DNA of 64,000 nt from an uncultured Bacteroidota bacterium (GTDB lineage: Bacteria; Bacteroidota; Bacteroidia; Chitinophagales; Chitinophagaceae): contig CAIKOJ010000026.1 in assembly GCA_903829015.1 (NCBI GenBank), positions 32,233 to 96,232 of the forward strand, given 5' to 3'. The position numbers and the translations under genes are program-made. The notes below the pieces were generated by a model. That model did not search any database. It was not told the origin of the DNA and worked only from the letters and a program-made list of their open reading frames with translations. Position 1 is the stretch's first letter, and every line of letters begins with the position of its first letter. Below are positions 35,922 to 45,703 of this stretch, in pieces.

Positions 35922-36319
35922 TGCCTACTATATTCTCTAAAATTATAGCCGGGGAGATACCCTGTTACAAAATAGCAGAGAATGAACATTTCTTCGCATT
36001 TCTGGACATCTTTCCAATGAGGGAAGGGCATGTGCTGGTGGTGCCTAAAACAGAGACCGACAAGTTTTTTGATGTAGAAGACACGCTGCTTGCTGAGTGG
36101 CTGGTGTTTGCAAAACCTATAGCTAAGGCTATTGAAAAAGCGTATCCCTGCGACCGATGCGGTATGAGTGTGATTGGTCTTGAAGTACCTCATGCTCACA
36201 TGCATCTTCTACCCATCGACTCGGCTGATGACCTCAACTTTACTCGCCCCAAACTAAAGCTAACTCCAGATCAACTTAAGAATTGCCAGCAGAAGATCGT
36301 TGAACAGTTGGCTGGTTGA
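35921..36319 (+). CDS. HIT-family nucleotide-binding protein
   Basis: A 132-residue histidine-triad protein that hydrolyses nucleoside phosphoramidates or related adenylylated compounds (family property). The triad reads VPHAHMHLLP with His91, His93 and His95. The opening IFSKIIAGEIPCYKI is typical of HinT-like members. Its start codon shares a base with the greA stop, so expression is coupled. The stop codon lies inside the first unit of a 16-base tandem repeat block. Confidence 0.95.
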   Translation: MPTIFSKIIAGEIPCYKIAENEHFFAFLDIFPMREGHVLVVPKTETDKFFDVEDTLLAEWLVFAKPIAKAIEKAYPCDRCGMSVIGLEVPHAHMHLLPIDSADDLNFTRPKLKLTPDQLKNCQQKIVEQLAG

Positions 36320-36462
36320 TTTGTTGCTCTGTTGATTAGTTGCATTGTTAAAAAGTAAATGCACATGCTTTTTGCATGTCCACGCAGCCTTAAAACTATA
36401 CGACCAATAAAATGCTCAACCAATAAACTACTCAACCAATAACCTACTCAACTAATCACCGA
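36315..36462. repeat. Structured element: opposed 16-base tandem repeats around a hairpin
   Basis: On the left, two 16-base units begin GTTGATT (36315, 36331). On the right, four 16-base units include CTCAACCAATAA (36399-36462), in the opposite sense: TGATTAGTTG on the left pairs with CAACTAATCA on the right. Between them is a perfect hairpin, ACATGC-TTTTT-GCATGT (36363-36379). The block lies between the convergent HIT and monooxygenase genes. It may be a MITE/REP-like insertion or a two-way terminator. Confidence 0.7.
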
Positions 36463-36471
36463 ATCAGCAAC

Positions 36472-36765
36472 TCACCCCACCGACCTCACGCCTACGCTCC
36501 ACGCCTGTGGCTTATCAGCAAACAGCGCCTTGGTGATTCCCCATGTATCTTTGAAGAATTCTGAGAAACGGTAATGGTCCAGATCGGCTTCTGAGGCCCA
36601 GTGGCTGTACGTAAAAAACACATTGGGCTGTTTGCTATCCTGCCACAACTCTAAATGGGTACAGCCCCTGAAACCTCTGATCGTTTGTTTACGCTCCTCA
36701 AACATGGTGGTGAATGTGTCTACGCAATCTTCTCTAAAAGTCATTTGTACAATACGTACTATCAT
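36472..36765 (-). CDS. Antibiotic biosynthesis monooxygenase (ABM)-domain protein
   Basis: A 97-residue single-domain protein of the dimeric alpha-beta barrel (ABM/YgiN) type. It reads MIVRIVQMTFREDCVDTF, then FRGCTHLELWQD, VFFTYSHWASEADLDHYRFSEFF. These match the strand-helix pattern, including the W and H residues near the substrate pocket of cofactor-free quinol monooxygenases. The substrate is unknown. It starts inside the last four bases of the upstream SAM-hydrolase gene (ATGA overlap), which implies coupled translation. Confidence 0.88.
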   Translation of the reverse strand: MIVRIVQMTFREDCVDTFTTMFEERKQTIRGFRGCTHLELWQDSKQPNVFFTYSHWASEADLDHYRFSEFFKDTWGITKALFADKPQAWSVGVRSVG

Positions 36766-37538
36766 TCAAATACAATTTTGATGTCGTTATGCCGGCTACC
36801 CAGTCGTAGTCCGAAAAGGCTGGCCGCTCTACCGCGATTAATACATATCTCCAGATAGCCATGGCTGTTGAACCTGCAAAGCTTCAGTCCCTCGCGTACA
36901 TCTTGATAGTTCTGGCTCAGCTCATTGATCTCCTCACCCATCATGAACTTCAGTACAAACTGACGCCCCATACCTGTGTTCATAAACATATCGCGGGTAA
37001 GATTGAGTACTACATTTTCATAGTAGTCGATGTGCAGCACATCGCAAGCTATGGTGCTGCCATCAATTACCGGCGCGGGCAGTGTTTTTGCCTTTTTCAG
37101 CGTTGTAGGTGCCAGTCCCATTTCCGCTGGTGAGGCGTTCTGCAAGCCTGCAATGGTGCGACCTGCAGCGTGCAGCCAGTCGGCAAAAGTATGTTGCCTT
37201 TCCGGCTCCAGTACCACCCAGGCTTCGGGGTTGATGCCTAGTGCCATTGTGATGAGGCCATTATCGGGTGCCATAAAATACTGCCCGTCATGAGCGCAGA
37301 CCACCAGTCTGGGGCTGGTGCCAGCAAACAGATCGAACAGAGCCAGGTGCACAGTGTTTTGCTCAAAGCTGGTATATGCAGTGCCCAGCAAATAAGCTGC
37401 CTGTGGCATGTAGTAAGGCTTTACCTCATGACTGATGTCTATCACCGGCAGCGCAGTGTACTGCATGAGCACACCTCTTGCCATTGCCACAGAGGCATCT
37501 TGCAACCCAAAGTCTGAAAGCAGCGTGATACATGACAT
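36762..37538 (-). CDS. SAM hydroxide adenosyltransferase (DUF62/chlorinase-like)
   Basis: A 258-residue protein of the DUF62 family, related to SAM-dependent fluorinase and chlorinase. Most members instead hydrolyse SAM to adenosine and methionine. It shows ITLLSDFG (residues 4-11), DISHEVKPYYMPQAAYLL and APDNGLI, the segments around the SAM site; the fluorinase-specific loop is not apparent. I start at ATG 37538, giving MSCITLLSDFG as in relatives, rather than at an in-frame TTG three codons earlier. A TACTTTTG box overlaps that TTG, so the mRNA may be nearly leaderless. Confidence 0.85.
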   Translation of the reverse strand: MSCITLLSDFGLQDASVAMARGVLMQYTALPVIDISHEVKPYYMPQAAYLLGTAYTSFEQNTVHLALFDLFAGTSPRLVVCAHDGQYFMAPDNGLITMALGINPEAWVVLEPERQHTFADWLHAAGRTIAGLQNASPAEMGLAPTTLKKAKTLPAPVIDGSTIACDVLHIDYYENVVLNLTRDMFMNTGMGRQFVLKFMMGEEINELSQNYQDVREGLKLCRFNSHGYLEICINRGRAASLFGLRLGSRHNDIKIVFE

Positions 37539-37589
37539 GATGTACAAAAGTACAATTGATATTCTGCATATTTCTGCCGGGAACGTGTA

Positions 37590-39131
37590 TTATTGTTTTA
37601 CAACGTTACCACTGTGTATCATTTCGCCCCGTTCGTTAAAAACTTTGATGAAGTACATGGCGACGGGCAAGTCTGCAAGGGAGATTTCGTTGTTGTTTTG
37701 TGCTTCTTTAACCAACTGACCGAAAGTGTTGTACACCCGTATGGTTGCGTTTTCTGCGCCTGGTACGTTGATCATACCTGTGGTTGGGTTAGGGCTGACG
37801 TTGATTTCGCCGCTGTGTGAAAGCTGCGGTACTGCCACTGTGCTTTTCAGTTTCACAATCCAGAAGTCATCACTACCATGATTGAGTGTCACATCGCCAT
37901 TAAGAGACCTAGTGTAGCCAGCAATTATATAGCCGCCATCACTAGTTGTGGTGAAGTAATTAGCCACGTCATATTCGCTTCCACCCAGTGATTTCTGCCA
38001 AACTATATAACCAGATGCATTCAATTTTACGAGCCAATAATCTGATGAGCCTTTGTTTTCCGTAAGATCACCATTGTTAGAAACGCTGTACCCGGCGACC
38101 ACAAAGCCGCCATCGGTGCTTTGAACTACTGAAGTTGCATAATCTAATTCTGAACCGCCTAAGGTTTTCTGCCAAACAACGGCACCGAGAGAGGAAATTC
38201 GCACCACCCAATAATCACCTTTGCCTTTGGAATCTGTAACATCGCCATCATTAGAAGTAGTTAAGCCTATTACCACGTAACCCTCGTCCGATGTTTGAAT
38301 AATATCCTGTCCGTTATCTACTAATGTACCCCCAAAAGACTTCTCCCATTGGATAATCCCAAGGTTAGATAACTTTACCACCCAGAAATCACTGCTTCCA
38401 TAATTATTTGTTACGTCGCCGTCTGAGGAACTGCTGGTTACAGTTGCAATGTAGCCGCCATCGGCTGTTTGCCGTATCTTTTTACCAAAGTCATTTGCTG
38501 AGCCGCCCAGTGATTTTTGCCATTGCAATGCGCCGCTGGTATCTATTTTTACAATCCAGCAATCTCTACCACCATGGTTCCCGGTTACATCCCCATCATT
38601 TGACCAGCTTTCTCCGCCAACAACATAGCCGCCATCAGTTGTTTGCTGTATTGAGTAAGCTATTTCGTAACTGGCGCCTCCGTAGCATTTTTGCCATTGC
38701 ACGGTGCCGGCTGAAGATAATTTTACCACCCAATAGTCAGTTTGCCCATGATTGCCTGTAACCGCACCATCGTTTGATATGGTGGAGCCGGCAATAATGT
38801 AGCCACTATCGGCAGTTTGCACTATGGCATTTGCCTGGTCTGTTAATGAGCCGCCAATTGATTTTTGCCACTCCAAACTGCCGGATGATGACATCTTGAC
38901 AATCCAAGCGTCGAACGCTCCGATATTACCTGTTACGTCGCCACTGGTTGATTTGCTGCGGCCGGCGACAATGTACCCGCCATCAAAAGTCTGGCAGATT
39001 GCCAATGCATCATCTTCGTTGCGGCCACCCAATGACTTCTGCCATTCGATGGCGGGTGCCTGTGAGAGTGCGGAGTATGAGAAAACTGTGCTAAGAACAG
39101 TGATGAATGAGATTAGAATTTGTTTTTTCAT
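37590..39131 (-). CDS. Seven-repeat beta-propeller protein with T9SS sorting domain
   Basis: A 513-residue secreted protein. The signal peptide ends near YSALSQ (residue 24). Seven repeats of about 58 residues follow, each with 'W(Q/E)K..GG...D......QT.DGGY...G....S..GDVT.N.G..D.W.VK...'. This count is enough to close a seven-bladed propeller. The last about 75 residues (INVSPNPTTGMINVPGAENATIRVYNTFGQLVKEA, split by loops) are a type A T9SS sorting domain. The function is unknown; such propellers often bind ligands or glycans. It is preceded by a 788-base gene-poor region. Confidence 0.88.
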   Translation of the reverse strand: MKKQILISFITVLSTVFSYSALSQAPAIEWQKSLGGRNEDDALAICQTFDGGYIVAGRSKSTSGDVTGNIGAFDAWIVKMSSSGSLEWQKSIGGSLTDQANAIVQTADSGYIIAGSTISNDGAVTGNHGQTDYWVVKLSSAGTVQWQKCYGGASYEIAYSIQQTTDGGYVVGGESWSNDGDVTGNHGGRDCWIVKIDTSGALQWQKSLGGSANDFGKKIRQTADGGYIATVTSSSSDGDVTNNYGSSDFWVVKLSNLGIIQWEKSFGGTLVDNGQDIIQTSDEGYVVIGLTTSNDGDVTDSKGKGDYWVVRISSLGAVVWQKTLGGSELDYATSVVQSTDGGFVVAGYSVSNNGDLTENKGSSDYWLVKLNASGYIVWQKSLGGSEYDVANYFTTTSDGGYIIAGYTRSLNGDVTLNHGSDDFWIVKLKSTVAVPQLSHSGEINVSPNPTTGMINVPGAENATIRVYNTFGQLVKEAQNNNEISLADLPVAMYFIKVFNERGEMIHSGNVVKQ

Positions 39132-39490
39132 AAGGGGTGATTTTTAGAGTGAATAATAGTATATACAGGTATAGACGTAAGACCAAACAAGAATCTTGGG
39201 TTGCGGCTAAAACTATATTCTGTAAACGGGCATTGAGATTTATATCCCAACCAAAATCAGGATTGGCAACAGCGGGAAATTCCCCACTTTTCACAAATAG
39301 TGTGCGAAAAATATAAACTACTGAAAGCCAGGTTCTTGCAGCCGTTTTGTGGATAAGAATTACTCAAAAACTACCCATTTTTTTCCCATGGCAGGTATTT
39401 TGGGTGGGTTGTCTGAACCATTGATTAAATTGATTTCTCGGATTTCACAGATTTTTTCATTTATAAAAAAAGTCTTTAAGCATAACACAA

Positions 39491-39531
39491 ACCGGAAGCA
39501 AATTGCGGGTTTCCTTCCGGTTGCTTCCGGT
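39491..39531. repeat. 11-base inverted repeat
   Basis: ACCGGAAGCAA (39491-39501) and TTGCTTCCGGT (39521-39531) are perfect complements with a 19-base loop that itself contains TTCCGG. There is no T-run. Confidence 0.7.
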
Positions 39532-39692
39532 ACCAGAAAAACTGGAAGTGGTTTAATTATTTGATAATCAATTATTTGTGGTGGAATTGCCGGTTTTGTC
39601 TGAAAATTGGGAAGCCGCAATTTTTATATTTAAAATTCGGTAATGCGCTCGTGTAAATATCGGATATACAATGGAAATGGCAAAATTAAAGA

Positions 39693-39745
39693 TCCATGAC
39701 AGGCCGTATGTGGCCTGTGACGGGACGGATGCGGCCTGTCATGGA
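39693..39745. repeat. 14-base inverted repeat with an internal GGCCTGT copy
   Basis: TCCATGACAGGCCG (39693-39706) pairs perfectly with CGGCCTGTCATGGA (39732-39745). The loop contains another TGTGGCCTGTGAC, so the right half is a near direct repeat (ATGyGGCCTGT twice). It resembles a REP-type palindrome. Confidence 0.75.
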
Positions 39746-39919
39746 AAATAGTTAGAGGGTGGAGAGGTAGTGAATAGTGATTGTCACCCGTGGTAGCGGT
39801 CACAAAATCGTGATTTACAAAGGTAGTGCCAGGTGATCTTCGAAACATTCGAGGACCAGATGAGTGTTTTTTTTTGTACTTTGATAAAGATTTGCATTGA
39901 TAACCCAGCAAGATCGGGA

Positions 39920-40789
39920 ATGATTGGAAAATTTGGTTTAAGCCTACATACTTTGATACTTTTGTTTCTGTGCGTGAGTAGCAATGCACAGCAACTAAAC
40001 CGGATTCCTTATAGGAATGATCCGGCAATCTCCAATGAGCAAGGTGTGCCAAGGGACTCAACTACATTCTATTTCCCAATCGAGTTATTCAAAGACAGTA
40101 TTCACTATTTGAGATTCTTTGATCCCAAACGAAAGAAAATCGAATGGTCAACAACGGGGCCTGGCCTTGCACTTAAGGATGAGCAGGAAAAAATATGCCG
40201 GGGATATAAGATCGAACGCTTTGAAATATCGGATTCCTTGCGTTGCTATACGGACACATTTTCCTTGAAATGTTTTTCTTTTGATTTGTACAAAATGCAG
40301 GAACCTGTATTGTCGAATTATTATTCAGGAAAGGAAACTTACAGGTTTACCTGGCTACGTTCGTTTGACAGGCCTGTTGTCATCCGGTTTGATAAGTCGG
40401 ACACAACAATTGTGATAACTACAAAAGAATTAAAATCACAAGTACCTCTGCCCTTTTTGGGAATTATGGGAACGCACCTTGATGAAGAAGGGGTAACAAT
40501 AATAGAAAAGCGTGAATTCAATATACCTTATTACATCAACAAAACAAGACGCCTGCCAACTGTGGAGTACACCGAAGTAACAAAAATGATTGACTCTTTG
40601 AAACTTTTGGAATTGCCACCCAGACTTGTAACAATGGGATGTGACGGCGCAGAGTGGATATTGGAAATAAGCAACAGTAAAGGCTACTTTTATATTCAGA
40701 GATGGGCACCGCAAGTTGGAGACCCTGTGCGGGAAATCGGTGAGTACATGATAGAATCAAGCGATCTAAAAAAGGAAAGGATCTACTAA
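39920..40789 (+). CDS. Exported protein of unknown function
   Basis: A 289-residue protein with a signal peptide (MIGKFGLSLHTLILLFLCVSSNAQ). I recognise no domain. The mature part has many aromatic and charged residues, a FYFPIELFKDSIHYLRFFDPKRKKIEW segment broken into likely strands, and a C-terminal stretch (EWILEISNSKGYFYIQRWAPQVG, split by a turn) that resembles small beta domains of lipoproteins. The frame extends back to 39833, but starting at 39920 puts the signal peptide first. It is isolated: a repeat-rich gap upstream and a 162-base gap before the beta-helix lipoprotein downstream. Confidence 0.7.
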   Translation: MIGKFGLSLHTLILLFLCVSSNAQQLNRIPYRNDPAISNEQGVPRDSTTFYFPIELFKDSIHYLRFFDPKRKKIEWSTTGPGLALKDEQEKICRGYKIERFEISDSLRCYTDTFSLKCFSFDLYKMQEPVLSNYYSGKETYRFTWLRSFDRPVVIRFDKSDTTIVITTKELKSQVPLPFLGIMGTHLDEEGVTIIEKREFNIPYYINKTRRLPTVEYTEVTKMIDSLKLLELPPRLVTMGCDGAEWILEISNSKGYFYIQRWAPQVGDPVREIGEYMIESSDLKKERIY

Positions 40790-40951
40790 AAAGCTCGAGT
40801 CGGCAAACTATGCGGGCTAAAAGTCTACAAATAAGCGGAACTTATAATAAAGCAGTAATTGAATAGGCCCATAAGTTTGAAGGAATATTCCGCCCAAATG
40901 CAATTAAATTATAATTCTCCCGTTATCAGTTCACTTCATTATTTTTGGGCT

Positions 40952-42391
40952 ATGGCAGTAAGGCGGATAATTATATGGGCTTTGGTGGTGCTGGTGATGG
41001 CGGCAGCCGGGGCTTGCCGGAAAAACCAGCAGGTGCTGACCGCGGGTGGTATTATTAACTTCAGCGACGATACGCTGAAGTTTGATACGGTGTTTACAGC
41101 GGCGGGGAGTTTTACTACGGGGGTAATGATCTTTAATCCGCAAAACGATGCGGTGGTGCTGAGCTCGGTGCGGATGGAGAATGGCACAGCATCGTTCTTT
41201 CATTTGAACGTAGATGGCTTTCAGGGTAATGTGGCAACCAATATTAAAATTGCAGGTCACGACAGCATCTATGTGTTTGCTACAGTGAAGATAGACCCAA
41301 CGGATACGCTGACACCGTTTCTGATAACCGACAGGCTGATAGCCACCATGAACGGTAAGGAGTTCAGTATCCCGTTTACAGCATACGGCCAGAATGCACA
41401 CTACATTATTAACGACAGTATTACACAATATACCCGTTGGCTCACTGATAAGCCTTATGTGGTGATCAACAAACTGGCTGTGGGACCTTATGCTGAGCTG
41501 AATATTCCGGGAGGCTGCAGGGTGTATATGCACCAGAATGCAAGGATATTCAACTATGGTTTACTGATCGTAGACAGTGCGGGTATACCGGGTAAGGACA
41601 GTGTGGTTTTTCAAGGCGACAGGCTGGACAGGGCTTACTTTGGTTACATTGGTTATCCGGGTGAGTGGGGCGGACTGTACTTTGTGGGTGGCAGCGGTGG
41701 CGTGCTGAAAAATACGGTGCTTAAGAACTGTGGTGGCAGCACTGCTTACTATTACTACGGTATTAATTCGGCAGCGATACAACTGGGCGATTCGGCGGTG
41801 CTGTTCATGGACCACAGCAAGATAGAGAATGCTATTGGCTACGGTATATACAGCGAGCATGGATTGCTATACATGAACAACTGCCTGCTGCACACCACAG
41901 GAGCACAGGCGCTTGCCATTGTGAAGGGTGGCTATGACTCGATCACCAACTGTACGTTTGCTAACTATGGCACGCAGGCGGTAACTCACAACAACAATGG
42001 AACGGTAAATGTGCAGAACTATATACCAGATGCGGCACACCCGGGAAAATACTTCTTCGGTAGTCTGGATGGTGTGATGCAGAACTGTCTGGTATATGGC
42101 TCGCTGGATAGTGAGATAATTTGTGACTCAGTACCCGATATTACAGCACGGTTCAGGATGCAGAACTGCCTGCTGAAGATGGGTGATGTACGTGAGAGCT
42201 GGGTGAATTTTACCAACTGTATCTTCAATCAGGATCCGAAGTTTAAAAACACTGGCAATGGTGATTTTCACCTAAGTGCAGGATCGCCCTGCATAGGCAG
42301 CGGCGGTACATTTGGTGCTACGGGTATCTACGATCTGGATGGCACGCCGTGGGGTAGCGGTAATGATATTGGGTGTTATAGGCGGCCGTGA
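40952..42391 (+). CDS. Lipoprotein with right-handed parallel beta-helix
   Basis: A 479-residue predicted surface lipoprotein. The signal MAVRRIIIWALVVLVMAAAGAC ends at Cys22 after AAGA, a good lipobox. A first beta domain (about 30-190) contains DTLKFDTVFTAAGSFTTGVMIFNP. Residues about 210-440 show stacked 'N.VLKNCGG', 'SKIENAIGYGIYSEHGLLYMNNCLL', 'ITNCTFANYGTQAV' and 'MQNCLVYGS' coils typical of right-handed parallel beta-helix (pectate-lyase-like) folds. The end, DLDGTPWGSGNDIGCYRR, is common in such Bacteroidota proteins. No catalytic residues can be assigned. The open frame runs back to a TTG at 40859, rejected because it would bury the signal. Confidence 0.82.
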   Translation: MAVRRIIIWALVVLVMAAAGACRKNQQVLTAGGIINFSDDTLKFDTVFTAAGSFTTGVMIFNPQNDAVVLSSVRMENGTASFFHLNVDGFQGNVATNIKIAGHDSIYVFATVKIDPTDTLTPFLITDRLIATMNGKEFSIPFTAYGQNAHYIINDSITQYTRWLTDKPYVVINKLAVGPYAELNIPGGCRVYMHQNARIFNYGLLIVDSAGIPGKDSVVFQGDRLDRAYFGYIGYPGEWGGLYFVGGSGGVLKNTVLKNCGGSTAYYYYGINSAAIQLGDSAVLFMDHSKIENAIGYGIYSEHGLLYMNNCLLHTTGAQALAIVKGGYDSITNCTFANYGTQAVTHNNNGTVNVQNYIPDAAHPGKYFFGSLDGVMQNCLVYGSLDSEIICDSVPDITARFRMQNCLLKMGDVRESWVNFTNCIFNQDPKFKNTGNGDFHLSAGSPCIGSGGTFGATGIYDLDGTPWGSGNDIGCYRRP

Positions 42392-42408
42392 TGCGAGGCA
42401 GAGGTTGG

Positions 42409-42480
42409 AATTAGGAATTGGGGGTTTGGAATTGGGGATTTGGAATTAGGGGTTTGGGGTTTGGAATTTGGAATTGGGCG
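42409..42480. repeat. TTTGGAATTrGGG-type degenerate tandem repeat
   Basis: About seven degenerate copies of TTGGAATT(A/G)GG/TTTGGGG fill the 153-base gap between the beta-helix lipoprotein and the MFS gene. A related TTTGGAATTTGG occurs after htpG (3535-3546). It is a low-complexity intergenic repeat. Confidence 0.7.
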
Positions 42481-42544
42481 TGATGAAAATTGACCATCTG
42501 ACCAAGAGCACTTGGTTTAAAATGTTTTTAGGAGGGCATATCAT

Positions 42545-44197
42545 TTAATGTCCACCTTCTATGGAGTCGTCGTAGTCGATGCCCTGGCGGCGGAGGATAC
42601 CTTTTACACTTACTGCAAATAGTGCCAGATAGCCGAAGCAAAGGACTGTGAGCCAATAAGAGTTGTGAATACCCACGCTTTTGAGATCGGCGAGCTTGCC
42701 CTGGATTGGGGGTATTATTGCGCCGCCGAGAATCATCATAATAAGAAATGCTGAACCCTGTGAGGTGAACTTGCCAAGCCCGGCTATTGCTAGCACGAAT
42801 ATTGCAGGCCACATAATAGAGCAGAAAAGTCCGCCGCTGAGGAATGCGTAGATGGCTACCTTGCCTGTGGTGAAAATACCTGCCAGCATGAAAGCCATGC
42901 CCAGCAAGGAGAACAGGAGCAATGTCTTGGCTGGTTTGTCCTGTCCGGCATAGAAGGCAATGGACTGAATAACGATACAGGTAACATAGGCATAGAGCGG
43001 AGATACATCGTTTTGCGCAACTGCATTGACACCCAGCACCACACCGAACGCCACAACAGGCACTACAAAAATAAGGATGGTGCGCAAGGTATTCGACGGA
43101 TTGAATATTTTGATGGAACCAGTCCAACGGCCGACCATGAGGCTGCCCCAGTACATGGAGATGAATGGTGCTACCTGCGAAGAGGTGTATCCGCCGAAGT
43201 CGTGCTCCGCTAGAAGTGCGCCGAGGTTGCTCTGAATGGTAACCTCAACGCCCACATAGGTGAAGATAGCCAGCATACCCAGTACCAGCTGGGGGTACTT
43301 CATAGCGCCCCAGCCGTCGCTTTTGCGCTTGGCCAGGAATAGTGAGGTGAGCAATGTGCCTACTATAATGATCAACCCTATGAGCAGGAACCTGATACGT
43401 GTGTTTTCGAGTTCTTCTTTTGAGGCGACATTCTCCATGAGGTAGGTATTGAATACAGAGTAGAATGTTATGCCCAGCAGGACAGTCATGATGAGGAGTG
43501 CTACAAGTGCCTTGGGCGATTTCTCGGTATCCGTTTCGTACTGGCCCTTTGGCAATTTTTTGGAGAAGAAGAACAGTGCTGCTGCAAGTACAAACAGCGC
43601 ACCCACGCCGGCATAGAGTATGCTCACCTTGCCGAGACCGAGTGAGTTAATAAGGTCGTCATTGGCTTTAGTGGTGCCAAACAGCGCCAGCGCTACAATG
43701 ATAGGGCCAATTGCTGTGCCGAAAGAGTTGATACCTCCACCGAGCGTGATGCGGTGTGCACCGGTCTCTGGTGGTCCGAGGAGTGCAGCAAAGGGGTTGG
43801 CGGCAGTTTGTTGTAACGAGAAACCGAGGGCCACTGTAAACAGGCCGATGAGCATACCGGGAAATGTGTTGGCGTTTACAGCGAGTATCATAATAACTGC
43901 GCCTATGGCTGAGAACAGCAATCCGTAAACGATGCTGTTGCGATATCCCCACCGTGCAATAACGTCTTTACCGAATACGGATGCAATGAAGTAAAGTGCC
44001 AGGGCACCGAGGTAATAAGCGAGGTAGAATGCAAAATCTATAAGCTGCGATTGGAACTGATCTAAGTGGAAGTAGTGCTTGCAAAACGGAATGAATACAC
44101 CATTGCCGGCGGCTATAAAACCCCAGAAGAAAAATACGGTAACCAGGGTTGAGAGTGCGCCCGAGCTATTTGATTTTGCAGTTGTATTCAGTTCCAT
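42545..44197 (-). CDS. Sugar MFS transporter (FHS/FucP-like)
   Basis: A 550-residue inner-membrane transporter of the major facilitator superfamily. It resembles the fucose/glucose-galactose:H+ symporters of the FHS group. Twelve or more hydrophobic helices are visible. Family segments include [19 protein letters not shown] in the first helix, [36 protein letters not shown] and [14 protein letters not shown]. It is longer than E. coli FucP because of an extended central region. ATG 44197 is chosen over an in-frame TTG at 44242. The substrate cannot be read from sequence; no sugar-catabolism genes are adjacent. Confidence 0.9.
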   Translation of the reverse strand: MELNTTAKSNSSGALSTLVTVFFFWGFIAAGNGVFIPFCKHYFHLDQFQSQLIDFAFYLAYYLGALALYFIASVFGKDVIARWGYRNSIVYGLLFSAIGAVIMILAVNANTFPGMLIGLFTVALGFSLQQTAANPFAALLGPPETGAHRITLGGGINSFGTAIGPIIVALALFGTTKANDDLINSLGLGKVSILYAGVGALFVLAAALFFFSKKLPKGQYETDTEKSPKALVALLIMTVLLGITFYSVFNTYLMENVASKEELENTRIRFLLIGLIIIVGTLLTSLFLAKRKSDGWGAMKYPQLVLGMLAIFTYVGVEVTIQSNLGALLAEHDFGGYTSSQVAPFISMYWGSLMVGRWTGSIKIFNPSNTLRTILIFVVPVVAFGVVLGVNAVAQNDVSPLYAYVTCIVIQSIAFYAGQDKPAKTLLLFSLLGMAFMLAGIFTTGKVAIYAFLSGGLFCSIMWPAIFVLAIAGLGKFTSQGSAFLIMMILGGAIIPPIQGKLADLKSVGIHNSYWLTVLCFGYLALFAVSVKGILRRQGIDYDDSIEGGH

Positions 44198-44322
44198 GTA
44201 AGAAATGTTTGAATAAAGATAGTGTTTTGGTTGAATAGTCAAATAGGTTAGATTACAGGATGCAGCGCATCTGTGGGCGGAGTGTAAAATACCTATGGTG
44301 TTACGTCTTTCTGATAGGCGGC

Positions 44323-45615
44323 TTAAATACCTTTTATCATACGACCAAACCTTTTGTGGTAGGCTATGGCGAGAGACTCGCGGTGGTCGGGGTGGGCGAT
44401 GCCTGCCAGCAACTGGGCGCGCTGATCCATATTTTTACCATACAGGTTTACCACGCCATATTCTGTGGCAACATAGTGTATGTGACCGCGCGTAGTGACC
44501 ACTCCTGCACCTTCGTTGAGGTGTGGTACAATGCGGGAAACGCCTTTACTTGTAGTTGAAGGCAAAGCGATGATGGGCTTACCACCTTCAGACAGTGATG
44601 CACCGCGCATGAAATCCATTTGACCACCAATGCCCGAAAACTGGTAGGTGCCGATGGAGTCGGAGCAAACCTGACCGGTAATGTCTACTTCAATAGCACT
44701 GTTGATAGCTACTACTTTAGGATTGCGGCGGATAACGTCTGAATTGTTGACGTAAGCAACGTTTAACAGATCAATGATGGGGTTGTTGTGAGCAAAGTCA
44801 TACACCTTATGTGTGCCGATAATGAACGAGCTCACAATTTTGCCGGTGTTTACTTTCTTCATGGAATTATTGACAGCGCCATTGCGCACAAGCGGAACAA
44901 TGCCGTCTGAGAACATCTCGGTATGTACGCCCAGGTTTTTATGATTGCGGAGGTTAGATAGTACAGAATCGGGGATGGCACCAATGCCCATCTGCAGGGT
45001 AGAGCCATCTTCGATAAGGGCGGCAACCTTTTCACCAATCATTTTTGAAACGTCGTCGATCTTAGAAGCATAGTCTACTTCGAACAAGTCTGACTCCTCC
45101 CATACCATGGCATTGAAACGGGAGAAATGGATGATCCCTTCGCCCAGAACGCGCGGCATCCGCGGGTTGACCTGAGCGATAACTATGGGGGAGTTCTTAA
45201 CGGCACTTATGGCGATATCGGCAGAGGTGCCAAGCGTACAGAACCCGTGATGATCGGGAGGAGATACCTGTACTATAGCAACATCTAACGGCAGGTAGCC
45301 TCTTTCGAACAGCTGAGGAATCTCACTTAGGAAAACAGGGATGTATTCGCCACGATCAGAATTAACCCAACCCCGTACATTCTCGGAAACAAACAGTGAA
45401 TTCAGATAGAAACTTTTCAGCACCTCGGGGTGGTTCCAGTCTATTTGTCCATAGGTACTGATCGCCACCAACTCAACATCACTTATTTCTCCAGCGCGCT
45501 TTAAAAGCGTGTTCAGCATTTTCAAAGGTGTAGCAGCACCACCGTGTACGAACACCCTGTTGCCACTTTGTACCAGTTTGGCTGCTTCTTCTGCGGCTAC
45601 ATACTCTATTGTCAT
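44323..45615 (-). CDS. Acetyl-CoA hydrolase/CoA-transferase family protein
   Basis: A 430-residue enzyme that moves CoA between acetyl-CoA and an acid such as 4-hydroxybutyrate, butyrate or succinate, or hydrolyses acetyl-CoA. The catalytic Glu233 lies in [25 protein letters not shown] (118-131), the [15 protein letters not shown] segment (about 204-218), and the [10 protein letters not shown] loop are typical of the 4-hydroxybutyrate CoA-transferase group. The C-terminal YATEYG-type segment ([13 protein letters not shown]) is present. It is the upstream neighbour of the MFS gene on the minus strand, 125 bases away, and has an exact TAACTTTG box 17 bases before its start. Confidence 0.93.
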   Translation of the reverse strand: MTIEYVAAEEAAKLVQSGNRVFVHGGAATPLKMLNTLLKRAGEISDVELVAISTYGQIDWNHPEVLKSFYLNSLFVSENVRGWVNSDRGEYIPVFLSEIPQLFERGYLPLDVAIVQVSPPDHHGFCTLGTSADIAISAVKNSPIVIAQVNPRMPRVLGEGIIHFSRFNAMVWEESDLFEVDYASKIDDVSKMIGEKVAALIEDGSTLQMGIGAIPDSVLSNLRNHKNLGVHTEMFSDGIVPLVRNGAVNNSMKKVNTGKIVSSFIIGTHKVYDFAHNNPIIDLLNVAYVNNSDVIRRNPKVVAINSAIEVDITGQVCSDSIGTYQFSGIGGQMDFMRGASLSEGGKPIIALPSTTSKGVSRIVPHLNEGAGVVTTRGHIHYVATEYGVVNLYGKNMDQRAQLLAGIAHPDHRESLAIAYHKRFGRMIKGI

Positions 45616-45631
45616 TTTTCTTGATTGGACT

Positions 45632-45639
45632 CAAAGTTA
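45632..45639 (-). promoter_or_regulatory. Predicted -7 box for the CoA-transferase gene
   Basis: Minus-strand TAACTTTG, an exact match, 16 bases before the start codon, implying a very short leader. No -33 element is evident. Confidence 0.45.
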
Positions 45640-45703
45640 CCCTTAAATACCGAACTGCTCTTGGTTAGATGAGTGCTTGATGGTTATAAAATTGCTACCA
45701 CCT

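Larger units (their letters stand above)
39132..39919. other. Gene-poor 788-base region with two inverted repeats
   Basis: No convincing gene is seen. A 71-codon frame at 39349-39564 has no family signal and overlaps a hairpin. Two perfect inverted repeats are present and listed separately. Confidence 0.6.

Noticed and set aside
39349..39564. 71-codon open frame in the gene-poor region
   Set aside because: No family resemblance, no promoter, and it runs through an 11-base inverted repeat.
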